Origin: Gibbula magus
Lineage: Eukaryota; Mollusca; Gastropoda; Trochida; Trochidae
Direction: 5' to 3'
Length of the DNA: 64,000 bases
Assembly: GCA_936450465.1 (NCBI GenBank)
Contig: OW388300.1
Span: 48,721,378-48,785,377, forward strand
Shown here: in pieces, positions 1 through 43,741 of the stretch
Layout: each line of letters starts with the position of its first letter
Position numbering within the stretch: the stretch's first letter is position 1
Notes under the pieces: generated by a model
Databases searched by the model: none
What the model saw: the letters and a program-made list of their open reading frames with translations, nothing else
What the model was told of the DNA's origin: nothing
Made by a program: the position numbers and the translations under genes

Positions 1-2740
1 AAGAAAATAATATCGTTCTGGATAACAATTTGGATAACAACTTCTTTATTGCACACATGTTTTCGGAGTATATGTTTAATCCGTCATCAGATGGAACAAT
101 GGCGGGTAGGAATATACACTGTACCACGAAACGTTGTGCACAAGTGCGCAATAATCAAAAACTTGAAAAACAAAAAGTTTAATAATAGGTGACCCACTAC
201 ATTATAGTCAACATAATGTCATCATCATTAATCGGTTACTTTTAAAAGTCTACAACCGACTTGAAACATTTGTCACGAACTCCATTATACAATACACGTG
301 CATTAAACACATATAAAACTATATGACATGCAAGAAATAACAGTAGAGTTATATATAATTAAAACATAAATATATAACACGCACGCATGAACTAGTCATC
401 ACACAACAATAAGTCTATGTTCGCATTATAAGTGTTTGTAATAATAAAACAGAAAATATCCATTTTCATTATCATTTAGTTCAATGTTCATGCATAACGA
501 ATGATATACTCAGTCCGTCAAATACCATCTCAGACAAATCTGACTAATACTGAAATACATGTGTGTTTACACGTAAACCGTATGATCTAATTGTAAACAA
601 ATTAACTATGCGCCAGTTCTAAATATAGTTCAGGAAGCGTTCCCTATATAAGTGCGACAAGAGGTGTCGTTATGCTCATAATTAATAATCAGATAACACC
701 TCGCCGGGGTACTATTAACTTCAATTGAGATGAAATCGCTTTTTTCGTAAGTCGTTTAATTTTGTTTCAATAGCATTAGTTATAAACTATAGGTAGCGCA
801 TAATTATATGAAACGTTTGCTCAGTATCAATAAAACTATGTTTGATACAAGTATATTTACTAGACAAGCCCAAAACAAAATAGTTATTTCGTGAGTTCTT
901 TAAAATATTGTTCATTATCACTTAAGTATTTTCGGTCCATATTCATACCACCAAAATATTTAACAAACACATCGGAGAAACGATAGAAGCGATCGCCAAT
1001 TTCGTAATTGTAGTAAGAATGTCATTCAATATCACCAACATATTCTTTATTATATTTATGATTAAGATCGGCTGTCTTAAATATCATGCTGAGCAGTACA
1101 AATAATTCTCAACATGAAATCTAATCTAATACTTTTAAATGACAGTAGGGCCTATATGTTTCTAGTTATATAATGTCCATATACATCATTTTCGCATTAT
1201 AAGATGAGAGACTGAAAAATAATATTGTACTCACTAGTATATTATAAGGGGCTCTTAGGATATCTATGTGTGTGTCTAAATATATAATATAATATCTGCG
1301 CCTATGGTGTACTAAATTCTTAATTCTTACGTTTTGTTTTCATTTGTACGATCTAATTATAATATATTGAATACAGATGTTTCGGTGTTATTGGGACGGA
1401 AAAAAGAAGGCAGTTTTACGAAAGGGCGGGAGATTTTGTTATGCTTGAGTTGTCGTTTGAGTAGTCTCAAACATTTATCCTTTTTTAGTGTTTGTGAAAA
1501 TGATTTAGTAAATATTCAAACATGTAAATCCTTTTTCAAAGTTACTTATGGGGTAAAATATAAAAATATTTGCATATTTTATTCATATAGTAGGTAAATG
1601 ATTTTAGATTGTCATGTTCATTTCCCTTTAGCGTAATATTTAATGCTAATAACGCTTGACTCATCCCCAAGTGACCCAGAAGCGAAGGTCACACGGTGAA
1701 AACAAGTCGGTGTCATATAACTTTGTTCCCTGTAGATTTTCACCTAGGGACAACGTAAGAAAACTTCCGGTGATCACTCATGCAGAACTCGAAATTAAAC
1801 CTATTTCAAAATGCATCCTATTAACGTTTACCCGCCAAAATGTTGATCTATATTTGCTTTTTTTGAATCGGTAAATTCGTGTATCTCTGAAAAAACATTT
1901 CCGTTTTTGAAAGAATTTCATGTTTTAATTTCTGATTTAGAAACTATATGTAAAGAATATTTATACGATGTGAATCATGGTATTTTGCATGCAACGCATG
2001 TTTACGTTCTAATTAAGATATGAAAAAGTCAAATGAAAGTTGTCGTAATTAGAAATATTCAACAGATTATCTATTTTCTGTTAAGGTTTAAGACAAAATT
2101 TACTCATTGAATCATTTGGTTTTTACAAATCAATATCTTGGAGATCAACGAATGTGAGTATTTTACGACACTTAATTCCGTTATTGGTTTGGATGAGAAA
2201 TTCTGCATTCAGGGGAGACGACTCTTCTATGTTTAAACTTTATAATTGATTTCTGATTTTTCATGCCATTGAAATATGATTTTAGATTTGAAAATATAAA
2301 TCGAATTCTATGTGAAACAAGAAATTTAGAACTCTTATAAAATACATGGAAAATATAGTCAATTGGTTGACTTTAGGAAATTAATTCATTCTGATTTTTT
2401 TTAGTGAAGTTATAATAATAATCCAGTAATAATCCATGCTTTGATTTTGCTTTGAGGTGTTAGGTACTTTGATTATTAGAAGAAGATTAATACAATACGA
2501 GATATAACTTTGAAAAATCATTAACATTTTACATTAAAATGCTTAAAACATTATTTTATGCAGATTTGATGTAAAATCATGAAATGAACTATGCACACAC
2601 GAAATAAGTTTAATATTCCTAAAAAAGACATTGTCTTGCCAAATTATAATTTTATATAAATTCCTTGTAAAATGACAAAGGTGTGTGTCGCAATAAACGT
2701 TAGACCGAAGTTCACGAGAGACGCCTATGAGCGTTACTTC
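1..2740. other. Upstream non-coding region, no gene seen
   Basis: AT-rich sequence with no open frame longer than about 90 codons and no recognisable exon. The short frames present have no family resemblance and no coding-like codon rhythm. An imperfect hairpin lies near 661-704 (GAGGTGTCGTTAT against ATAACACCTC). Nothing else is supportable. Confidence 0.6.
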
Positions 2741-2745
2741 AAGCT

Positions 2746-2753
2746 TATAAATA
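2746..2753 (+). promoter_or_regulatory. Candidate TATA box
   Basis: TATAAATA lies about 30 bases upstream of a GC-richer stretch that ends in a strong splice donor at 2918. This spacing fits a polymerase II core promoter with a start near 2777-2781. It could serve the Ral gene whose first coding exon begins 10 kb downstream on the same strand. The assignment rests only on motif spacing and orientation. Confidence 0.3.
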
Positions 2754-2777
2754 GCCGTGTGGTTAATAGGATCGGTC

Positions 2778-2918
2778 CCAGCATTCCGTTCGGATACTCG
2801 CCATTTCGACTTCGGGAAAGTTGAGTCAAATGTTCGGAGTTTTGCCGTTGAGTGATATTTTAAACTCTCCATTGGTTTTAGACAGCCTTTAGAAGAACCA
2901 AGGCTGTTTGATCTCTAA
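2778..2918 (+). other. Candidate non-coding first exon (possibly of the Ral gene)
   Basis: The stretch follows the TATA motif at the expected distance and ends at GTAAGTAT, a near-ideal 5' splice site (GT at 2919-2920). It has no start codon in a useful frame, so it would be 5' leader. A perfect 8-bp hairpin (ACAGCCTT/AAGGCTGT, 2882-2907) sits just before the donor. A matching acceptor could be the TTTAG at about 12950-12953, upstream of the Ral start codon. RNA data would be needed to link it to Ral. Confidence 0.25.
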
Positions 2919-4020
2919 GTAAGTATTTTGAACACGAATTTAGTGCATTTTATGAGCGTGTTTCATATTGATTTTGAATTTCAAGTGATCTGTCAAAATA
3001 ATCGCGTGGGCCGGTAGGCAAAGGTCCGATTTCAACTTGGATGTATAAACTTGCCCTCATACATGGGTTTTAAATGAACTGAAAGTGACAGCTGACACTA
3101 AGTTGATTTTGGTTACTGATCGGTAGTAGCATTCCTGCTTGACACCGACAGTAAAGAATCAGGTCACCGTTGTCAATTTCCGGAATAACATTGTTGCACT
3201 TTTCATCTTTTGTTGAAAAAAATCAAGAAAAGTCTTCTTCTCTGTCAGATAAATAATTGTTTATGATTTAGATTCTGAGCTGTTATTGTTTCAACTTAGA
3301 TTTCAATGAACATGAGTGCAAACAAGACATGCAAGGGCGTTGTCTGACTAATAGATAGATAGATCGCCAGATTAGACATCACTGAACTACTGCATCAGTG
3401 CTGGTAGGAATTAGGCTACTCTACATGAAACATGGATCATTTGTTTGCTGTCATGCTTACAGTATTGAATCTATAACTTATGATATTATATCTTTAATAA
3501 TCAGGTCACTAGTGACACTTCTGAAAGGATAATTTTGGAATTGCAATTATAATTGTGAAGCTTAATTTTAGAACTTGAAAATGTTTCTGAATAAATGTGA
3601 TCTTTGATAATGCTTCGGACCATTTTCATAATGTAAATGTACCGTAAGTCAAGTTGAAAAACACTTCCTTTGGAGAGCTAAAAAAATCAAAATGGTTGAA
3701 GTTAAACTCATTTTACAGAGATAATAGAGAGCCCATTTCCTTCCTGCAAAGCCATGATGTGAAACTTTTTATTTTATGAGAAGATGAAAAGGTCTTAAAA
3801 CAAAACATGGTATTTTCTTAATGTAAGACCTCCAAAAGTTTGAACTGCATCTTATGTTATTTAAACAAATGATTTACACTTTGATAGATCAAGTTATTTT
3901 AGAATTTTAAGTCCATAAACCTTAATTAAATACCTCCATCCACAACAAAACAATTTAGTTTACATAGAATCTAGATCTAGTTATTTTTTACTTTTAGCCT
4001 AAATGAATTGAAAATATATA

Positions 4021-4401
4021 GAATACTAAACGATGTCCCGTGTGATAACATGTTTATGAAACGAGTGAATGGTTTGGTATTTTAACGGGCGAAAGCGAGT
4101 TAAATACCGATGCCATTCACGAGTTTCATAAGCATGTTATCAAACGAGGCCGAGTTTAGTATTTTATTTATTACTCAATGATGTAAATAGCGCTGAATTG
4201 CAAGGAAATAGTTGTTAGTGACGCTCACTTGCAAAAAGGTCAACCGCTGTTGCAGTCGCGCGGCTAACATTGCGACGTCAACCAAAAACGATTATGACGT
4301 CACGCTCCCATTATGACGTTACGGCCGCACGCGGTGGTATCACACATGTGTGTAACCAACTCATTGTTATCAAATGAGTGATCTCACCACGGTTGAGTAA
4401 T
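4021..4401 (+). mobile_element. MITE family A, copy 1
   Basis: About 380 bp, non-coding, with weak terminal inverted repeats (ATACTAAACGA at the left, TTACTCAACCG on the opposite strand at the right). The left third is a large foldback: the segment around TGATAACATGTTTATGAAAC is repeated inverted about 90 bases later. Two full copies occur in reverse orientation at 51.1-51.9 kb and a diverged one at 6.1 kb. TA flanks suggest a Tc1/mariner-type origin, which is inference. A perfect TGACGTCA lies at 4295-4302. Confidence 0.75.
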
Positions 4402-5476
4402 AAATTGAATTAGTAAAGTATGTCAGAAAATGGAGAAAGAGACGAAACTTTGTCAACCCAGAGTGGATATATATGCTGAAGTTGGATGGTCGTGCTTTTG
4501 GTTTATTTTCCAACATTTTGGATGACAAAATGGTGATACTTTAAAATGTTAAGGGAGTATGAACCTGAATGTTATTTATGTAACCAAATGATGTTATAAT
4601 ATAAATACCCCACAGCACACGTCTTGATGATGTCATACAAGTACATGTGTGTCATTGCCTGATCAGTCAAGTTTGACATCCTCTAATACTAACAGATTTG
4701 TCCACTCATCTATCATATGGAGATTATTGGCCAGGGTCTCTTACTGCTGACCATTTCATCACTGGATGGAAAACATTCTCGTAATAATTGTCTCTTTAAT
4801 ACCTATAGAAGTGTTATGTGTAGGATCATTACACACTTGTACTCACTAACTAATCTTGTATCAATACCTCGATTTTGGAAATTAATTCTGAGTATTTGTT
4901 TATTTGATTCCAAGATATTAAGTTGTTCATGTATAAAAGATTCATGACATGATGAGACTGTTTATTTTCTTTTGCTGTTTCATTGAGTACTGGGATCCAT
5001 CAAACATACATGCAAAAATGATCCCCCAGGATCTGCCACTGGCCTCTGTCTAAAAAACTTCATTCAATTTAAATCATCTACATGAATTTAAGTTTTCGGT
5101 GCAGCTCTTAGAGTCTTGGCTGTAGTTTTCAATTGATACTGTCCACCATGCAGTCAAAGTGTATAATTGTATGTACAATCTATTAAAAAACTTCAGCAAA
5201 CCATTGATAAAGGTTAATATGACATGTTAACCCTATACCTGCTCTACTGTCCTAAATATGCAAGTCCCGAGCCCCTGGTCTAACTCCTACTTTATTTACA
5301 CCCTCTGATTGATGTCATGCAGCCTTGGGAAATGGTTAGGGAATAATTAAATCAGCAAAGAAACTGTGATGGAATATCTGCATTCAATTGTGATAAATTC
5401 TTGTACAATTTCACTATCAGTTGGTCATTAAAACCACATTGAGCTTATCTGAAAAGCAAGATGATCCTAACATTCA

Positions 5477-5545
5477 AGGGGAGGGATAGTGCAGTGGTTA
5501 GCTTGTTCGACTTCCTATAAAGGAGAGATGGGACGATGAAATCGA
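5477..5545 (+). repeat. tRNA-like SINE head fragment
   Basis: The segment GGATAGTGCAGTGGTTAGC resembles the box A region of the tRNA-derived SINE heads found elsewhere in this window. The body and tail are missing, so this is either a truncated copy or chance similarity. Confidence 0.3.
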
Positions 5546-6110
5546 ATATTTTAGAATTCGTTCATTTTTTCAAAATAGCAAGTTTATTATGTCTTTTATC
5601 CAAAAATGTAAGAAAAACAGGGGTCACTGAACAATTTAAAGAGTTATCGGAATTAATAATAATACACCGTCTCATAAGAAATAGAAGACACGATGGCATG
5701 CTTTATCGTAGAATAAGACATAGCAGAGCTGCAGTCTTCATGTTTATCCTCCCTGCCATGTTTTATTCTAGGATAAAGCACATCAACTCCTCTTCTATTT
5801 CTTAAATAATAACCTAATTGTTCTATATACTCAACTGGAGTGACAACAGTGTGATAAATATGCGATATATACATGTATACTGAACAATGACTTCCTTCCT
5901 GATTATTTTTTTGTTTTGAACAAGTTTATTCCTTACACAAATTGTGATGGTCAAAATGTCACAAAAATGGATGTATTCAGTTATCCGCTCAGATAAGTAA
6001 CTTAGGATGTGGCAAACTAAAAAAGAACTAAAATATCTTTTGTTTTAGACAATATTGGTTATTTTTTGATTTTATGAATATTAAATTTTCAAAGCATTTG
6101 TTAATGTATA

Positions 6111-6456
6111 GAGGATACTAAACGATAAATATAAACTTTATTCAGTGACTTTATGATTTGTTTCAAATGAGTGAAAGGAAGTTTGATAACAAATTATTAA
6201 TGAGTTTGATAACATCGTATTACATTGAAGGAAGTTTAATGTTCTGTTTAATACTTGCCCACATTAATCAATCAAAATAGCCGACAGTGTCATGAATGTA
6301 AGATTTCCGTGAGTCCTGTACCATTGTGATGGCTGTATTTACATTGTGATGTCACAACTGCAAACTATTGTGATGTCATAAGTGTAGCGGTATTACACTA
6401 GTTTAATACTGCAGCATAAATATTACACTGCAGTATCTTCCATGTATGAGTAATAA
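6111..6456 (+). mobile_element. MITE family A, diverged relative
   Basis: It starts with GATACTAAACGATAAA and ends with GAGTAATAATAAA, the same termini as the 4.0-kb copy. It has the same layout: an inverted segment with TTTGATAAC near the left end, then TGTGATGTCA motifs and a terminal block around TATTACAC. The interior is much diverged. It probably belongs to a sister subfamily. Confidence 0.5.
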
Positions 6457-7417
6457 TAAATTTTAACCCATCTGGCCTGGACTGTCATGCTTTGTTGTCC
6501 GGTCTGTGCATTTGTCCAGGAACATTCTGCATTTTCTACTTCTACTTGAATTGTTCTGGCCTATGAGGAATGTTGCTAATTAAAATGAGGACATCATTGA
6601 CTAGTGACTGACCAGTAATTACGCATCTATCTAATGCTAAATGGATGCAAAAACTCTTGCAATTCTTTTTGTGCTTTATATTATATTCTGCGTCTGACAA
6701 AGAAAAAGTACTAGATTTAAAAACAGTTGTCCACCCAACTCACGTTACTATAAATTCATGAAAGTGACCAGTGTCAGCTGATCGGATAAACTGTTGGTAC
6801 AGTCAGCGCTGGCAATTGTTGACTGATTTTAAGGGATTGGTCCTGAAATCTACAAGAATACGTACTTTAGTGGATAGTTTGATAACATTCTTTTACTCAG
6901 GACTGGTTTGGAAGTAATAAATCAACATAAACTTACTATATTAATCCTATAATTTTTTAAAGGTATACCTACCATGAACAGTTCAATACATTCCATTCTT
7001 CCAATCAAAAGCTAATGAATTTTGATAAAATTTTATTTCTTGGATATTTATCTGCACTAAATATGTAATATAATACGATAATAAATAAATAGCAGTTGCT
7101 TTGTGTGGACCGGATTCGCTGAACAGAGATTCAGTTTATACCTGCATAAACTCAATTTCATGACATCACATAATATTTAGCCATGCCCCCCATGACATGA
7201 GGTTCATGGCTAGTTGCGTTTTGGATTTTCATTGACTGATGAGCACGTTGTATGCTGAGCTAATAATCTAATGACGTTTTGATTTGACATCTTGTGACTT
7301 CATACGCATAAATAGTACAGCTCTATTTGTTGTAAATTTGTATATTGGGAGCAATGAAACCTTTTCAAAACATGAGGTACGAGTGTATTTATTAACCAGA
7401 ATTGACTTTGAAATTTA

Positions 7418-7535
7418 TTAAGTTCATGGAGGTATAAACTTTAAAAAATGCTGTGCAAACTTGGCGTAAATCTGCTCCACGAAATTACACAGTTTGCACA
7501 GCATATTTTAAATTTAAATACCTCCATGAACTTAA
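7418..7535. mobile_element. Small foldback element bounded by TTAA
   Basis: The arms TTAAGTTCATGGAGGTAT and ATACCTCCATGAACTTAA are exact inverted complements. A second inner inverted pair (ATGCTGTGCAAACT/AGTTTGCACAGCAT) flanks a 27-base centre. The whole 118-bp unit can fold into one hairpin. The TTAA at both ends suggests piggyBac-type target sites. Confidence 0.65.
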
Positions 7536-8751
7536 AGGATAGATGCAATGACATATGGTCAAAATCTGATTCATTAAAATGGGATGTCAATTTGACAATT
7601 GCTCGATTTTAAATTTCTGAAATCGGTCCATAAATTACTTATATGTATACGACTTTTAAAAAACCCGCCTAATTTATCTTTGGCCACCAGAATGAAAGTC
7701 TGCGGGGGTGTTGGCCCTAAAGGGATGACTTCTGTGACGTCACTGAAGTAATCTATTATCGGTGGTACACCTCATAAATTCATTTAGCGGCAGTGATAAT
7801 CATCATTAATTAATTAACGAGGCTCGGTAGAGTAGCTGTCTAGCCGGCCCCATATGTCGCTTATCACAGTCACGCCTCAATGAGCATTTTCAAAATGAAT
7901 CTCCCTACTAATTGCGGCAGTGTTAAATGGGTGAATTAAAATCGACTTAATAATCAATTGCAAGTGTATATATATATTGTCTCGATTTTATGCTCAATTG
8001 ATTCCGATATACAATATACGTAGAGGTAATCATCTGTCATTCTTGAGAAAAATGCATTTCATCAGATCTTTAATACATTTTGAAGTCAATTCTTAACAAT
8101 TACAGTAGATGGCAGATGAAATTTTAGGTTAAAGACCAATATTCACGATCCATTTATAAAAGAGTAGCGTAACCATATGCATAGCATAATAAGTTCCAGC
8201 ATCTGTTTGTGTGTGTAACTTGTTACATACATTATATTCAACATGAGTCGTACATCATCTTGTGACAACGCTGTTTGGTGCATTGTGCTTGCACTGCAAA
8301 TTTTGTGAAATCATGCTTTCCAAAAATAAATTAAGGATTGCTACATTTGATTAAAACATTCACTTCAGGTATATATCAAGTAAATGAATTCAAAGGATTA
8401 TTTATAAGATTATTCGATAACTAAGAATTGGTTTCAGTTTCGTGTTGAAGATCAAGTGTGGTATTACATGCACTCGGTCATACTGTGAAATCTCTTCTGT
8501 ACCGTAATCGTTATCAGTAGAACCCCTCACTATATGGTATTAAGGTGGCAATTCCATTGTCAATCTTGTGTATTCTCCAACCCTACCTAACGAGAGGGTA
8601 ATTGTATTTCAACAGCCAAGTTCACTCTGGTGTTGTGACTGTTGTCTTCTCATGACCTCTACATCAGTTTATAATCATAACAAGTAGATGCTGTGACATA
8701 GCCAACATACCCCCTCATAGACAGGTGCTCCTCACATAATAATGACCAAAT

Positions 8752-8900
8752 TGATATCCTGATTAGCACCTCTCCAATGATACCTAAATTTGCAACCCTT
8801 CCAAGGTAAAATCTAAATTTGCACCCCCTTCCAACGATAAATTCTAAAATTGCACCCCTTCCAAAGTTATGTATGTCTAAATTAGCACCCTCTTTGAAGC
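8752..8900 (+). repeat. Decayed tandem repeat, unit about 34-38 bp
   Basis: About four to five imperfect copies of a unit built around CTAAATTTGCACCCCTTCCAA followed by a short AT-rich spacer. Neighbouring units differ by small changes and indels. Confidence 0.65.
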
Positions 8901-9426
8901 TTAGTGCCCCTGACTTAAAATTATTACATGGATACTACAGCATGTTGTAAAATATTGCAAATGTCAAGTTGCTGAGTCAGCAGTTATCCGCCTGCATCAC
9001 CTGTATTGATTTCTCAGTGTTTGACACTGAGCTGCACTGGTAGTGTTGTGATGTATTTTACATGCACTGCAGCTATTGTCCTCGTCTGATCACTGGTTGG
9101 AACCGATATCAGATCACTAAGATGTTGATAGACGGGACTATTAAAGCATTACCTTTGACCTTTTGATTAAGTATAGTTCGCTGGTATTGATTTCCTGTTT
9201 GTTGAGTTGCTTGTTTTTTTGCTAAAAGTATCGTATTACAGATCCTAGTTAACCCTCTAACTGCTGATGCAGTGATGTTCCCCGTTTGCTTTTATTATCC
9301 TGGATCGGTGTCCCCAAAGTTGGTGGAAATGGTGAAATGGGGTCCTTTATTGAGTCACATCAAAATCTAAACCTACATGTTCGACATATTTTCATGAAAC
9401 ATGATACATGTTGTATCTAAAGGAAC

Positions 9427-10278
9427 TTAAAGAGCCATCAAGGATGTTGATGAACATACCGAAAATTTTCCAAGAATCTATCTCCATGAAATATATACAC
9501 TTAATTTTCCCAAAATTTTTTCAACCTAACATAAGCCATGAAATTGCATTAATTAGTAAAGGTGTTTTCCAGTCTAAATATAGATCCAGTCTATTATTTT
9601 CAAGCGCAAAGCATTATGGTCTAGCTCACACACAGTAAACAAAGACACGAAAGAATAACAAAAATTATGAGCAATGAAAGAAATCGAAATATATAATTTT
9701 TTGGCGGTTATTTATTTACCATTTTATTTAATCATGTATTTGCTACAGATATTGGAATAATTGTTTTACACAACTAGGTATTTTTCTTGAATTTTGTAAT
9801 TAATGAGAGTAAAAAAATTTCATAATTTGCTGGTCTTATCTTAATAAAAAGTACATTAAACAGGCAATAATTTGTATATTCTCATGACATTTAGAAACAT
9901 TGTTTGTAAAGCAATCGTCACATTCAGTAATGTGTGACAAAGGTAACTTGCAAGAGAGACACGTGCAGCACATGATGGGTTGTTATGGCGACTTACGCTA
10001 GAGACGAGCCTTCATGCTTCGGAAGCGCTAACTGTTTGTGTAGTACGTTTTACGCAAAAAAGGGGATTCTGTTTATACGACGTCAGATACCCTTAGCGCG
10101 CGCTACTCGAAGTGTTACTTCTCTTTGAAACCAAATTGCATTACATTGTCGTGATATGAAAATTATTTAACATATGCCATGTTGTAGATAAAAGATTTCT
10201 CTGGCGATCGACGTTATAAGTATATTTTCCAAAAATTATTTTTAATTTGAAACACTAACATCCTTGATGGCTCTTTAA
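9427..10278. mobile_element. piggyBac-like MITE with TTAA target sites
   Basis: TTAA followed by AGAGCCATCAAGGATGTT opens the element, and its exact inverse complement followed by TTAA closes it. The TTAA duplication and terminal repeats are the signature of piggyBac transposition. The 844-bp interior has no transposase and no long open frame, so it is non-autonomous. An internal GC-rich patch lies near 9980-10125. Confidence 0.75.
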
Positions 10279-11310
10279 GGAACAGAGCTCAATGTAACTG
10301 TTGAAGTACTAGCATGTGCTGGTGAAACTTGAAAATTCTAAAAATATGTTAAAAACACTTATCATATGGCTAGTAAATATCGAAAACTTAAATTGAGTAA
10401 CATATTACCAAGCATGTAAAAAATTTAAATCTGAGCGCTGATGAATGTTTACTTTCTTTGAGTGATGATTCCTAAATATCAGCCACAGTTGACCAACATT
10501 TAGACTAGCTTTCATGTGTAAAACAGTCAAGTGCGAGAAGTCACAGTGTCAGTTGTCCAAAGTTCTTTAGGTAAGACAAGTCGTGCCACAGAAGTTGAGG
10601 CACAGTTAAGGAAAACGGTTCACAGAAAATGATTCTTGGTCCTAAGCTCTTCAATACAGACCATCACCCTCATTTATCAGTGTAATTTATTTCATATTAT
10701 CAAATATGTCAAAGGAATCTGCTTAAATTGGACATATGGCGTATTGAATTACATTCTTGATTCCACGACTAGAGAAGTGCTGCTACCCCAGATAAGTGTG
10801 TCTAATACTGAGGATATTTATAGAGATTACAGCCGATAGAGATCACTAACAAGTCCATTACTGTAACAGGATTAGTGGAGCCCTGCATAAACCATCAAAT
10901 CATCTGGTGAGCTTTAATCATGGTCAATGTTTATTGTTCATGTGTAGGTTCAGAGACCTACAATAATGGAACAGATATTTGAGAAAAAAATTGCATGAAA
11001 ATTTGATAAATGGTTGAATTTTTTTTTTTTTTAACTTTTAAAACTGAATTCCAGAAGACATCAGACAGTTATAACTGAATAACAATATGTTAATTTTGAT
11101 TAGAAAATGGCATTTTTCTCATGTAGATAGATTGAATTAAATTCATGAGGAGTCATTGAGGCACCAGAAGAGCCCGAGGGAGAGATGAGTGAACTAACAA
11201 AGTAGAGCATAAGCTGGGCTAAGAGTTTGATGTGGGAGCTAGAAAAGACATACCAGCAGATGCAGTGAGTCACATAAGCAGATCAATACATGGACCTGTA
11301 TGCTTGTCCA

Positions 11311-11563
11311 GAGGGGGAGGGAGGGAGGGACGTATCATTTCCCCATGCTGAAGCTATGGTGGTAGTACATGGTCCGTCTTTTCTATCTGTAGCTCAGTTG
11401 ACCACTCTCGGTGAAGTTCAACAACAATGTGCATGGATTATTGTCGGATGGGTGGTAGCTCTTCATGGTTGCATCATAGTAGTTCTGTAGTAGAATCAGG
11501 AGTGAGAGAGGGACGTATCATTTCCCCATGCTGTAACTCAGAGGCTATGGTAGCAGTACATGG
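11311..11563 (+). repeat. Two-copy repeat with GGGA tract
   Basis: The block GGGACGTATCATTTCCCCATGC followed by a diverged CTATGGT-GTAGTACATGGT segment occurs at 11328-11375 and 11511-11563. The first copy is preceded by GGGGGAGGGAGGGAGGGA, which matches the G-rich core of the large minisatellite at 20.4 kb, including the following ACGTA. The two may share ancestry. Confidence 0.55.
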
Positions 11564-11675
11564 TTATCCGCAGCATTAAACCTCACCTCCCCTCACCTCC
11601 CCTCATCTTGCCATGCCCCTTACCTCAACTCAACTCAACTCGCCTCGCCTCGCCCCTCAACTCAACTCATTTCAG
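11555..11675 (+). repeat. SINE tail remnant with CTCAC/CTCAACT low-complexity tract
   Basis: GCAGCATTAAACCTCACC resembles the 3' end of the tRNA-headed SINEs in this window (GCGGCGTTAAACCCCAACTC). It runs into long imperfect repeats of CTCACCTCCC, AACTC and GCCTC. It is read as a 5'-truncated SINE end with an expanded tail. Confidence 0.45.
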
Positions 11676-12441
11676 CCGCATACTCTTTACCTGCTGATGC
11701 AATAATATTCTATACATGCCTTAGTATCATAGCTCCTGTTCTAACCTGGAATATCCACATAGCCCATTATTTTCTATTTAAGATTTGTGAGAGTCACTAG
11801 GCTCCATTGAGGACTGGGTTGTCATATTACATTCAGCAGTATCAAATGTAATATGACGTGTCACAGAACTGTGGGCGAGACAGTTGCTGCAGCTGTAGTA
11901 AACTGATGAGATTCCACTGATAGTCTGTTGGTTTGATAGACTCTGATCTAATTATAGCACTGATTTGTTGTGTTAGACTGACGGCTGCATTGATTAGACT
12001 TGCCTCCATCAATCATAGCAGCGTAGTCAGATACGCTGTTTGCGCAACTTAGCTCTAGAATGTCAATAGATTAGAAAAATGTGACATTTAGATGATGTGC
12101 AGACCCTGTTGTGGACCTTGCTATCATACATCTACAACTACTACAAGAGGTTACAAACATTCTAAAATATCAATCTACCAATGGTTTGGCTTAGCGGGTC
12201 AAGGTTTTTGGTGTTCACTGCTGGCAAGAGATATCACTGACTAGAATGTGTACTATTCAAAATATGACACTGTTTAGTTGATAGATTACTTTTGAAAGAA
12301 ATACAATTTCAAAACAAAGAAAGAAACATAAAATTACTCTTTTTCAAATTTCAAATTTGATTTTTAAAAAAATTCTTAAAATGTTGCAATTGGTCCAAAA
12401 CTGTTGTCATTATTCCGTGTTTAGGTTGAAGCCAGGTTAAC

Positions 12442-12464
12442 GTGTGTGTGTGTGTGTGTGTGTG
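12442..12464 (+). repeat. (GT)n microsatellite
   Basis: An uninterrupted run of about eleven GT dinucleotides upstream of the Ral coding region. Confidence 0.9.
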
Positions 12465-12990
12465 AGCTGTGACTGGAGGACAGACAGAACAAGTGGTTGA
12501 CATATCAGTCGTGACTCACAACACTCAAGTATTTCTCAGCATGACTAAAACAAATACAGTCAGCCTCAGATTTGTATACACCAAGTAATATCGTGGTCCG
12601 TGACCTGAACCGTGACCCACTGTTATGTCACTGCATTGGATCCCAAAATAGATCTTGATTTTCCAGCGAAGTCTTCTCATATTGAAGTGTAACATAAGAA
12701 AGCCCTGTTGCTCTATTATTGATTTCTGAACACGGCGGCCAGCTGAGGTCTGCTCCTGTGACAACTAGTTGCAGGAATACAGTATCTGCTGCACTAGCCA
12801 GGCATGGCCAATATTATCTCATTATTTATACAAGAAGAGAGTTGGGTCATGCTGCAGTCCTTATCTCACATAAACTTTGTCCACAAGCTACACTGACCAC
12901 CGGTCAGATCTTATAATTATTGAATTGTGACACAGTGTTCTCATGATGTTTAGTTGTTGGCCGAGGAAGACGAGAGACAGTCGAGACATC

Positions 12991-43688
<30,698 letters not shown>

Positions 43689-43735
43689 CAAAAATTCATC
43701 ATGGTAAACTTTCTCTAAATCTGTGCAACTTGCTA

Positions 43736-43741
43736 AATAAA
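43736..43741 (+). terminator. Candidate polyadenylation signal for exon B
   Basis: AATAAA lies 48 bases after the CVIL stop. Further signals lie near 44353, 49135 and 49443, so the 3' UTR may be much longer. Confidence 0.45.
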
